From assembly GCA_030144725.1 (NCBI GenBank), contig JASKMD010000027.1, forward strand, positions 3,086,842 to 3,150,841: DNA of 64,000 nt, read 5' to 3'. Origin of the DNA: Haematococcus lacustris (taxonomy: Eukaryota; Chlorophyta; Chlorophyceae; Chlamydomonadales; Haematococcaceae). The notes below the pieces were generated by a model. It was not told where the DNA came from. It did no database searches and saw only the letters and a program-made list of their open reading frames with translations. Position 1 is the stretch's first letter. Every line of letters starts with the position of its first letter. Below, one piece after another: positions 17,856 to 26,800 of the stretch. Both the position numbers and the translations under genes were made by a program.

Positions 17856-19081
17856 CGTGCCGAGCCGGGTGCCCAGCCCGGTGGAGGGACCAAGCTCCTG
17901 GGCTGGGAGATGGGCAACTGCGCCAGGCCCCGTGACCTCTGTGCGGCAAGAGGCGGTGGGGGCCGCTGCCTCGCGTCCATGGGGTCAAGGGAGGGAGAGA
18001 TGGCGAAAGGTTCCCCACCCACCCACTGCCCGGCTGCGGGTATAGGGCGGAGGTGGGTGGCTCGCTCCTCCGGAGTCAGCCTGTAGCTGGGCTTGTTGAG
18101 TCGGGCCACCGCAGCTGGCTCCCAGGCCGCTCCTCCCTCCGCCCAGTAAGCCCCTAGGGGCCCCTGCCCTGTGGGGTCTAGGGAGTAGAGGCGGCCGTTG
18201 GGGCCCACCCAGTGGGAGGGCTGGAGCAGGGGGGTGCGCCGCATCACAAACCCCACCCCTGGCCCAACCCTCAGGCACTCCCACTCCGGCTGAGGAGGCT
18301 GTAGGCGGTCCACCATGCCCTGCCAGGGCTCGGGGAGGCAAGCCCTGACCAGGTCGGCAGCCCATCGGGCCTCCCCCTCCAGCTGGGGGCTACGCAGGGC
18401 CTCCCTCACGTGGCGGACGTGGGTCCAACCCTGCTCAGCTGCTGCCTCCCTCGCTGCTGGGTTCATGCGGACTTGCGCGTTGTACCACAGCGGCTCTGCC
18501 AGCACCGAGAAGAAGGACTGGCTAGCGGGGGGCACCGCACGGAACAGCTTAAGCTCAGCCAGGGCCGCCACGTGAGCTTGCAGCCGCGGGCTGATGCCTC
18601 GCGAGGGGGGGGCGGTGGGGTCGGTGATGACCCACGTGCTGAGGCCGCGGGAGGGGTCTGCCAGCAGGCTGTGGGTCAGAGGCTGCCAGGGACGAACCCG
18701 GGGCGACCAGAGCTGGGCCAGCATCTTCGCCAGCATGGCGGTGCTGGTGACCCCCAGGTCGGGAAGCCCCACCCCTCCCTCCCCCCGGGGCATCACGCAG
18801 ATGGCCTTGCTAGGGTAGAGGCGGCTGCTGTTGGGGCTGCGCTCCTGGGGCAGGTCTGAGGCTGCCACAAAGCGGTTGACAGCCGCGGCCATGGCTTGCG
18901 TCAGAGGAGCGGAGGGTTGCACAAAAGCCATTTGGTAGATGGACTTGGAGGCCAGGCACTGCTGTGCCACCTGCACCCGCCCCAGGAGGTTGAGGCCTTG
19001 GGGCCGCCAAGGGAGGGAGGCTGCCATCATGGCCGCCGCCGCCCCACCGAAGGCAGCCTCGCTGGTGGTAGCGTAGGAGGC
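17468..19081 (-). CDS. LINE 3' RT segment, last unit, truncated by gap
   Basis: The C-terminal ~538 residues of the 764-residue RT frame. The N-terminal part with motifs B and C lies in the N run. Replacements include His in LTHSLL, Ile for Leu in RPIPAAGQ and Phe for Ser in EPFAISP. The frame is open up to the gap. Confidence 0.8.
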   Translation of the reverse strand, partial: ASYATTSEAAFGGAAAAMMAASLPWRPQGLNLLGRVQVAQQCLASKSIYQMAFVQPSAPLTQAMAAAVNRFVAASDLPQERSPNSSRLYPSKAICVMPRGEGGVGLPDLGVTSTAMLAKMLAQLWSPRVRPWQPLTHSLLADPSRGLSTWVITDPTAPPSRGISPRLQAHVAALAELKLFRAVPPASQSFFSVLAEPLWYNAQVRMNPAAREAAAEQGWTHVRHVREALRSPQLEGEARWAADLVRACLPEPWQGMVDRLQPPQPEWECLRVGPGVGFVMRRTPLLQPSHWVGPNGRLYSLDPTGQGPLGAYWAEGGAAWEPAAVARLNKPSYRLTPEERATHLRPIPAAGQWVGGEPFAISPSLDPMDARQRPPPPLAAQRSRGLAQLPISQPRSLVPPPGWAPGSARCGLGPVSCRVVSLPAGLTPPRGHLRAPPRMTGGLGGRSGSGWLSVGRGEATRSQLPSQPEGGLAGAGMAFPLPVPALRSGRHGVQGTSKLAGSVLRSLAMGPHTCAATGCSAPLLAWPARWGPPVTAL

Positions 19082-19581
19082 NNNNNNNNNNNNNNNNNNN
19101 NNNNNNNNNNNNNNNNNNNNNNNNNNNNNNNNNNNNNNNNNNNNNNNNNNNNNNNNNNNNNNNNNNNNNNNNNNNNNNNNNNNNNNNNNNNNNNNNNNNN
19201 NNNNNNNNNNNNNNNNNNNNNNNNNNNNNNNNNNNNNNNNNNNNNNNNNNNNNNNNNNNNNNNNNNNNNNNNNNNNNNNNNNNNNNNNNNNNNNNNNNNN
19301 NNNNNNNNNNNNNNNNNNNNNNNNNNNNNNNNNNNNNNNNNNNNNNNNNNNNNNNNNNNNNNNNNNNNNNNNNNNNNNNNNNNNNNNNNNNNNNNNNNNN
19401 NNNNNNNNNNNNNNNNNNNNNNNNNNNNNNNNNNNNNNNNNNNNNNNNNNNNNNNNNNNNNNNNNNNNNNNNNNNNNNNNNNNNNNNNNNNNNNNNNNNN
19501 NNNNNNNNNNNNNNNNNNNNNNNNNNNNNNNNNNNNNNNNNNNNNNNNNNNNNNNNNNNNNNNNNNNNNNNNNNNNNNNNN
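19082..19581. other. Assembly gap (500 N)
   Basis: Exactly 500 consecutive N. The round size suggests a placeholder. It hides the right end of the LINE array and the 5' exons of the hydrolase gene, so the two may be much farther apart than drawn. Confidence 0.99.
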
Positions 19582-22500
19582 TGGCTGCAGCTCTGTTCAA
19601 GAACCTGAGCACCCGTGCCAACATCAAGGCAGCCCTGCTGGGCGTCTACAGGTGGGCTTTTGATTGGGATTTTAATATGTAGTATATTGTAACTTTACTA
19701 AGCATATTTGTGAGGCATGTATGAGTTTTTCTTTTTAAAACAGCCAAGCTGATGCTGGTCACGAAGGGTCCAGGACCATCAAATGGCTGGTTGCGCAGTT
19801 GGTGCCGACGGGTTACGAAGAATAAGTAAAACAGCATTTTCTTATGCCAATACCGTACTCTCCCTTTTGATTCCCGAGGCCTCGAAACTATAATTAAAGT
19901 ATTACCGTACCCTCCCTTTTAATTCCCGAGGCCTCAAAAATATTTACCCGAGCCATATTTTTTATTGTTTCAAGTTCCCCGATGGCCAAAGTACGTCGAA
20001 AGTTAGTTTTGAGAACGTCTTCGTGCATAGAAATAATCAAGCCTCCCACCCCAACAACCTCGTATCAAAACCATATGATTGACATTGTCAACTGTCGTGG
20101 TCTCTCTTCTAGTGGCCTTATCACCTGACCACGTCACATGGGGCACTGAACCTCGCTTATACAGTCGTGGTCCTCCTGCCGCTGCTGGCAGTGGCGGCAT
20201 ATCTCATCTGCCTTGGAGCATTGAGACTTGCGTACTCCTGCAGCCGCCCATTCTGCTGCCTTGCCTTGCCGCCTTGCCAGCCTGGTTGCCACCCTTGCCT
20301 GTCCTGTGGCCCCAGCCTTTGCCCCAGCCTGGCCCGCCTCCCCCTGGCCCAGCCCAGGGTGGGCTGAATTCCTAACAGGTTGCCATCAGTTCTCATACGC
20401 GTTGCCGGTGCGTGCGAGAGCAGGAGGTGTGCTGGGCGATGCGGCAAGATCAATCATTGCCGCTTGACGATTGAGAGACATGTGAAAGCTTTGTTCATCG
20501 TGCATAAGGAGCTCGCGGTGCAGATTATCAGCTGCGTCGGCAGCACTGATGCCCCGGACCACAAATTGGTCCATTGCTGTCACTTTCGTCAAGGTCAACT
20601 AATTGTTTGACTACTTCCCAAAAGACCAGAAAAATACATTGTTTAACCATTCCCGGTTTCCCAAAAGACAAAAAACGAATCGGGATAGGGAATCAAAAGG
20701 GAGAGTACGGTAGTCATTATATATGAATATTATGCACAAAAAGACATTTTTCGGTTACGAAGCAGCCGAGGCCAGCCAACGCAAGGGTCCGTTTGGTTAC
20801 AAAAGCCAGGCCTGGAAAACAAGCTTTTGGTTCCGATCGTCACGTATTACGCAAAAAAAGAAATCACTGGTATGTATGGTGTGGCAGTTGATGGGGTGGC
20901 TGTCAGTACAACAGGCAGCAGCAGCAGGACAGGCAGCAGCAGCAGCAGCAGCAGCCTGTCCATGAGCTGTTCAAAGCCTCGCACTGCGTGGCAGCTGTGG
21001 CGTCATGGCAGCTGGGGTAGGGGTAGGGGCAGGGCCAGGGCCAAGATCTGAGGGACGGGGGGCAGCGGGGAAAGGGGCAGGTGGAGATGAGGGGGTGAGG
21101 GATGGGGCTGTGAGGGGCTACAGCCTGCCTTGCCTTGCTGGCTGTGCTGCTGATTGCCTGGCCTGCTGACTGGCTGTGGCTCAGTCATGGGCATTAGTGT
21201 GCAGCATTCGCTTGTCAGCGTGGCAGCAAAACACACAGCCTTATCGACTTAACATACTGTGGAGCATGCTCGCTTGGAGGAGGCACGCCATGCCTTCAGC
21301 CATTGGTGAAACGACCCTTTAATGCAGTCGCCTCCTGCTGCCTGCTGCCTGCTGCCTGCTGACTGCTGACTGCTGCCTGCTGACTGCTAACTGCTGATGG
21401 GGATATGGTGCAGCGACCCCGAGGCAGTGACGGACGAGCTAGTGGAACTGGTGCACCGGCCAGCGTTGGACGCCAATGCCCGGGACGTGTTTGTGTCGGT
21501 CATCACGGGTGAGGGAGGAGGCTGGAAGGGGGGCAGCCGGGCATCAGGGCGTGCTGGTGTCCAGCTCCACCTAGCCTGATCATGAGCTGTTCTGGTCACG
21601 TGCCTGGCAACGAGCATAAGATGCTCATGCCCGGCAACATTGTCGGGGCAGCAGCCTCTTCCACCCATGACCTTGCCTCATCCCTGCCCCTCCCCCTCAC
21701 CCCTGCCCCTCCCCCTCACCCCTGCCCCTCCCCCTCACCCCTGCCCCTCCCCCTCACCCCTGCCCCTCCCCCTCACCCCTGCCCCTCGCCCTCCCCCTCA
21801 CCCCTGCCCCTGCCCCTCACCCTGCCCCTCACCCTCGCACTCCCCCTTCCCCCTGCTCCTCACCCTCGCCCTCACCCCTGCCGCTTCCCCTGCCCCTTAC
21901 CCCCAACCTCAGTTGCATGTGTGCACACGCAGCGCACTGCCCCACTTGCGCTCCCCTTGATGCTCCCCCTGCCTGTCTTGCAGGCTTGCCCATGCATGTT
22001 GCATTGGAATAGGTGCTTGTGAGGTGTTAGGGTTGCACATCCGGTGCGGTTAAACCCACAGAACACGAGCTGTGCAAGGCCTTCTTGACAGCACTGGCAC
22101 ACGCATTTTGCCCCTGTTGTTCCGCCTTTGTCTCATAGGGCTGCCCCACGCATGAGCTGTGCATGGCCTCCTTCGGTGCATGGCATGTGGCCATGCAGGT
22201 CCTCCGAGACTCAAGGTCAGGGCAGCTTCCTCCACCACCCACGAAACCACCGTATCCCTTACCCTCGCCCTGCCCTTGGCCATTCCCCATGGCCATGCAG
22301 GTCCACCCGGGCCCCGCCCCTTCAGCCTGGTGGAGCGGCTGAGCTGCCCGCTGCTGGTGCTGTGGGGCGACAGGGACACCCTGACCCCTGCTGACGGCCC
22401 AGTAGGTAGGTGGCCAGTATCAGGATGGTCAGGAAGTCACACAGCACCCATGTCCACAGGCAGAACCCAGGCCACCACTTCAAGGGTCCCGCAGGGCTCT

Positions 22501-24009
22501 AATCAGCTCCCAGGGGGTAGCTGAGGCCCAGTAGGTGGGTGGTCAGTGCAGCCCCAGCCATCCTCATCACCACTACTACATGGGGTCCGCCTGCCTGCGC
22601 TCTGCTGCAAACCCTGTGAGCAGGCCAGTGCCAGGCCAGGCCGGTGCTGACCAGTGTGACCAGTGTGACCAGTGTGACCAGGTCAGGCCAGTGCTGGGAC
22701 CTGGTACCCAGGAGGGTGCCTGATTTGGGCAGGCCTGATACAGTTGTCCTCTCTGGGCCTGAACGTCCATGTCTGACCACATTTGGCACTGTGGCTTGGC
22801 CTTGGGTTTGGCTGTTGCTATGAACGCCTCATGACCCGCCATCCTGCCAGCCGCCAGGCTGTGCTCCACCAGCACAGGGTGTTGCCATCATCACGTGGCA
22901 TGCACCTGCCCATGTGGCTGCAACCCCTGGGAGCTGATTTGGGAGCCTTGTGTGACCCTTGAAGTGGTGGCCTGGAATCTGCCTGTGGCCATGGCTGCTG
23001 CGTGACTTCCTGACCATCCTGATTACACCCTGATGGCATCATATCGATAGTTCCTGATGCACTTGGCACTTTGGGGCTGTGTATGTGTGATCAGAATGTG
23101 TGACCAGGGGATCTCATCTGTTTGCATTCTTGTTGTTTTTCACACCACTCAGCTGCCAGCCTGGCAAGGCTGCTGGGCAACAGCAATCCATAAGTGTGGC
23201 ATTTCGAGTAGTGCAATGCGAAGCAACTGCAGTACTGCCATACACTCCCTTTCCTGTGCACTGCAGCCATGTCATGTTGACAGATGCCCGGTTGGATGCA
23301 GAATGCAACCAGCCTGGTGTGGTCATGCTGTAGGCAAGTTCTTCCAGCAGCTGCCAGCAAGGCGACCCAACACCACCTTCACCTTCATCCCAGGTATGGG
23401 AATGCTCTGGCTAGGTTTGCAATTGCTTTTATCAGCCCTCCCAGGAACTGTGTATCATGATTCAGTACCCACCAAACCTCTATCTCGTGCGACAGGTCCT
23501 GGGATCTGGGCTGGGTGCAGTGGGGCCTGAAATACTGCGGTGGGCTGGGATGCTGTAGGCTCTCACTTTACCGCCCTCCTTTCAAACAGGCTTGTCAGGT
23601 GGAAGGATCGCCCCGTTCCTACTGCAACTCATCAAATGTTGTGCCAGGTGCCTGGGCCACCCTGGCTGTCCAGTCCAGTCTGGGTGAGCAGTACACACCA
23701 CCTGGGTGGCTTCCTCGCGGCATCAGCATGTGCATCCCCCCATGTGGATGCAGAAATAACTGGGCATGTGGTTTGCCTGCATGCAAACTGGGCATGTGCT
23801 TGCCTGAGTCGGGTATCAGTTGGGCCGTGTAAACTACGTTATGATGCTCCCTGGCCACAGATGTGGGCCACTGCCTTCACGATGACAAGCCAGAGCTGGT
23901 CCACGCACAGCTGTTGCCCTGGCTGGCGGCCTTACATGGGGAGAGCAGCAGTGGCTGCAAGGAGGTGGCCGGCACTGCGATGGCCGCCACACCAAAGACA
24001 GCTGGCTGA
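19582..24009 (+). CDS. Alpha/beta hydrolase, chlorophyll dephytylase (CLD1)/pheophytinase-like, 3' exons
   Basis: Five exons join in phase: 19582(gap)-19651, 21414-21508, 22301-22405, 23334-23393 and 23861-24009 (TGA). The product reads ...ALFKNLSTRANIKAALLGVY, then VTDELVELVHRPALDANA, TGPPGPRP, LLVLWGDRDTLTPADGPVGK and VGHCLHDDKPELVHAQLLPW. WGDRD carries the family's acid residue and VGHC the catalytic His. The nucleophile-elbow exons (GxSxG) lie in the gap. The TGPPGPxP, WGDxDxLTPxDGPVGK and VGHCxxDDxPxLVH signatures match plant plastid hydrolases of the CLD1/At4g36530 type, which remove phytyl from chlorophyll or have related ester substrates. Plastid location and substrate are inferred. 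The gene is convergent with the ion channel. Confidence 0.88.
19744..19825 (+). other. Possible alternative terminal exon of the hydrolase
   Basis: Inside the first visible intron an acceptor (ttttaaaacag) is followed by 26 in-phase codons and TAA. Splicing 19651 to 19744 would end the protein as ...GVYSQADAGHEGSRTIKW and so on, before the catalytic His. The sequence has no link to the hydrolase family, so it could equally be chance or transposon remnant. Confidence 0.25.
19851..20712. mobile_element. TIR element (MITE-like) in hydrolase intron
   Basis: A 25-bp perfect inverted repeat: taccgtactctcccttttga followed by ttccc at 19851-19875, and its exact complement at 20688-20712. If the outer TA on each side is a target duplication, the element is 858 bp with ends CCGTACTCTCCC. 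A second, near-identical copy of the left end sits inside at 19903-19935 as a direct repeat. No transposase is visible inside, so it is probably non-autonomous. A TA target would suit Tc1/mariner-type elements, but the class is not proven. Confidence 0.75.
21684..21890. repeat. C-rich minisatellite, ~18-bp unit
   Basis: Tandem copies of a unit like cccctgcccctccccctca, becoming irregular after 21790. It lies in the hydrolase intron between 21509 and 22300. Confidence 0.8.
22419..23022. repeat. Imperfect ~100-bp inverted repeat in hydrolase intron
   Basis: 22419-22516 (atcaggatggtcaggaagtc ... cagctcccagggg) is matched, on the opposite strand and with a few mismatches, by 22924-23022. About 400 nt separate the arms, so the pre-mRNA could form a long hairpin inside the intron 22406-23333. 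The spacer also holds a 9-bp tandem repeat (gtgaccagt, about 22647-22680). Confidence 0.8.
23742..23836 (+). repeat. Dispersed intronic repeat, copy 1
   Basis: A ~90-bp stretch containing actgggcatgtggtttgcct and tgtgcttgcctgagtc, repeated with substitutions at 29694-29790. It lies directly before the last hydrolase exon. Confidence 0.75.
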
Positions 24010-26278
24010 GACTTTTGGGATGACGTACACGCAACCTCAGGAGTACCGCTATCATCTCGAGTAGCATGGGTGTGGTGTTATGATGACGTACTCCCATGAG
24101 TACCGTCACCCTTTTGAGTAGGGTTGGTATAGTGACGACCGGAGAGATAGAGCATGCCAAGCAATGGCCGTCATGCCACAGACTGTTGGTTAAAGCTGTT
24201 GGATGATGTATCAATAAACTGGGTGCCAAGTGCTTTAGAGCTTGAGTATCAGGCACTGGGTGGGTCAGGCTGCACCGGGTAAACCCTAGTATGCCTTGCT
24301 TTGGTGTTCTTGCTTGCCCACACCACCGCTTACTAGGAGTGGCAGTGCTCCCTATCTGCCGGCGTACGACAGCCTGTCGCGCTGTGTGCAATGCTCACCC
24401 GGCGTCGGGTCCAACTACGCTGTCATGTGATAGTGTGTTCATCAGGTCCCAGCGCAGTCATGAGGCTAGTTGAACTTGTGTAGGCGCCTCACCCCGCGGC
24501 GGGGCCCTAAGAGGGGGAGGGAGCTAGTGTGGCTCGTGTCCTAGAAGCCCATGCCCCTGTTGCAACCACTGCAACACAATCCTCGCCTGCAGAGACTGCG
24601 GAAAATACAATTGTTACAAGCCATAAACAGGACGTACAACCGTTGGTCACTTATACATCTGATACCTCGTTGCGGCATTCAGTTTTGGTGGGCTCCTTGC
24701 CTATGAGGGTGCAGTGCTGACCCTTGCTCCGCCCTTCACCCCCTTCACCCCCTTAACCCTAGGTCTTGTTAGCCAAGGCCACGCAGCTCGTACCAGGCTG
24801 CCGGTCAAAGAATGTGACACTCTCGACATCACACTTGCCCGCACACCCTCACACACACTCGGGGCATGGGCCTCACACCTCACTCTGATCAACCTCATTC
24901 TCAGCGGGCTCTGTATATGCTTGTGCTGGCTGCCGCGCCATCTCATTTGTATAGTCGAAGCACTGTCTAAACTGCTGTAGTTGTACACCCAACTATACCT
25001 GCAATGCTGCTGCTCCTGCCCTGGGTAGCTATTGCACTATTCCCTGTTTTGAAGCTACCTGACACACTCTCCCCCTCCCCACCATCCCCACCTCCCCAAC
25101 CTCCTCGGCCTCCCCACCCTTGTCATCCTTTCCACCCTCCCCACCTCCACACCCTCCCCACCCTCCCCACCCTCCTCGTCCCCCCCACCCTCCCCACCCT
25201 CCCCACCCTCCCCACCCTCCTTGTCCTCCCCACCCTCCGTCCCAAACCCGGCTCCTCACAAGACCTCGCCGCCTGGACACCTTCACCTCTGTTCAACCCA
25301 GGTCGCCCCAGGACCCCCTCGTGATCTCAGTCTCACCACCCCCTCCACCCTCGCCCTTGCCATCACTTGGCTGCGGCGGCCCATGCATTACCCCACCCTC
25401 AATGCAGCCCATGGGCACTTTGCAGGTGATGCTGCCAGGCCGCTGTACAAAGAATGATCTCACCCACGTTATGCATCACACTTCACAAGATGGCATGCAA
25501 GCACCACACCTGCCCCTCCTTTAGAGTGTGATGCGTCCTGCAGCTGGGTGCTCATGCAATGCTCAACTGCTCACCATGCAACACTTGCAACACTAGACAG
25601 GCACTGGGCCACGACGACTGGAATAGGGAGAAGGGGAGTTCATGGGCAGCAGCTGCTAGTAACTAGAAGGGCAGGGGTGAGGCGGTCGCTAGGGCAGGTA
25701 AGGGGCGGAATGTCCCAAGACCCTGGAGGTATATATCTCTCACTCCTCATTTGCTTCCTTTCCTTTCCTTTACTCCCTCCTTCCTCTGAGGCTGATACCT
25801 TGCACCCACCCAAGCCCACCTTCCCCGGTGTGGCAACCACTTCTGCAGACGAAGGGTGGAAAGACCCCAGACCCGAGAAGGGGAACGGCGCATGCTGTAG
25901 CATGGCCAGGCTGGTCTGGGTTGCTTGTGGCTACCTGACCTGGGGCCTGGAGCACAGCCTTGAAGTGCTGTGCAGAAAGTCCCAACCCCTGAAAGGGGAG
26001 GGCAGCCAGGCAGCCTGTTTGCTGACGGCCCCTTAGGCTGGTGCCTTGTACCCACCCCATCTCTGCCTGTTGAATGCAGCAACCACTAGGGCAGACAAGG
26101 CGCACAATGTCCCAAATGGGTTAGGGTTATAGGGTTAGGGTTATATAGGGGGAGGGTTGCCAAGCTTCAGCCAGAGTGTCAGCCGCCATCGCGTTGGCGT
26201 GATGTGATAATGGCCCCATGCATGGCAAACGTACTGCCACGCAGCCTGACGCTGGGAGCCCACCCATCATCACATGCT
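24010..26278. other. Intergenic region between convergent genes
   Basis: No exon was recognised between the hydrolase stop and the channel stop. It contains a run of short direct repeats around ctcatgagtaccgtcaccc (about 24040-24120), a C-rich minisatellite of ccaccctcc units (25070-25260), two similar stretches around gacaaggcgcacaatgtccc (about 25690-25725 and 26095-26115) and a telomere-like patch. Terminators for both genes must lie here; I could not place them. Confidence 0.6.
26118..26158 (+). repeat. Telomere-like TTAGGG patch
   Basis: gggttagggttatagggtta followed by a further gggtta. A few TTAGGG-type units interrupted by ta. Short, so an interstitial remnant or chance G-rich sequence. 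Confidence 0.5.
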
Positions 26279-26767
26279 TTAGGGTAGCTCCTCGATGCCC
26301 CACTCATCGTCTTCAGTGGACAGGGGTGTGTGTGACGAGGTGAGGTCACTCCCCGAGCGCAGTGCGGCGCCCATGAGCAGGGCTGCAGCACCTGCACGAC
26401 CCACCTGGCCCGACCACTGCCCCGCCTGTCCCGCCTTGGTCTCAGCCATAGCCGGTGCTGCCGACTTCTCAACACCACCCACCTCAATCGCTGCCTTGCC
26501 TGCCCCTGCCCCTGCCCCTGCCCCTGCGCCACCCAGCCCCACCTCCACAGCTGGCCCTGCTGCTCTCTTCCCTCCTTTCCTCCCCTCACCCTGGGCAAAC
26601 ACCGCCCCAGACCCATCCGCCACCCAGACAGCTGGGTCAGCTGTTATCGCTGGCCTGGCCCTGACTGTGATGACAGGAGCAGCGGCAGCAGCAGGCTCGG
26701 CTGCCACAGTCTCTGCTCGAGCAGCAGGGCGGGGAGGGGGTGGCTGGGCAGCCCCTGACACCTGGTC

Positions 26768-26800
<33 letters not shown>

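Larger units (their letters stand above)
1..19081 (-). repeat. Head-to-tail LINE array, 4645-bp period
   Basis: The sequence starting at 1 recurs at 4646, 9291, 13936 and 18581, so every interval is exactly 4645 bp with no net indel. Copies differ only by scattered substitutions, for example around 89-111, 2892 and 15578. All copies point to the minus strand. I see no poly(A), no 3' UTR-like spacer and no target-site duplication between units; coding sequence runs across the whole period. The array continues off the left edge and is cut by the N gap on the right, so its true length is unknown. The substitutions argue that the copies are real separate units and not one read repeated, but copy number in an assembly of such a repeat is unreliable. 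Confidence 0.95.

Noticed and set aside
1..19081. Plus-strand open frames throughout the LINE array
   Set aside because: They are antisense shadows in GC-rich sequence. All conserved motifs are on the minus strand.
20723..20965. Plus-strand frame with KKTFFGYEAAEASQRKGPFG
   Set aside because: It looks protein-like over about 40 residues but lies in the hydrolase intron beside the TIR element, and the frame then runs into a CAG repeat. No family recognised.
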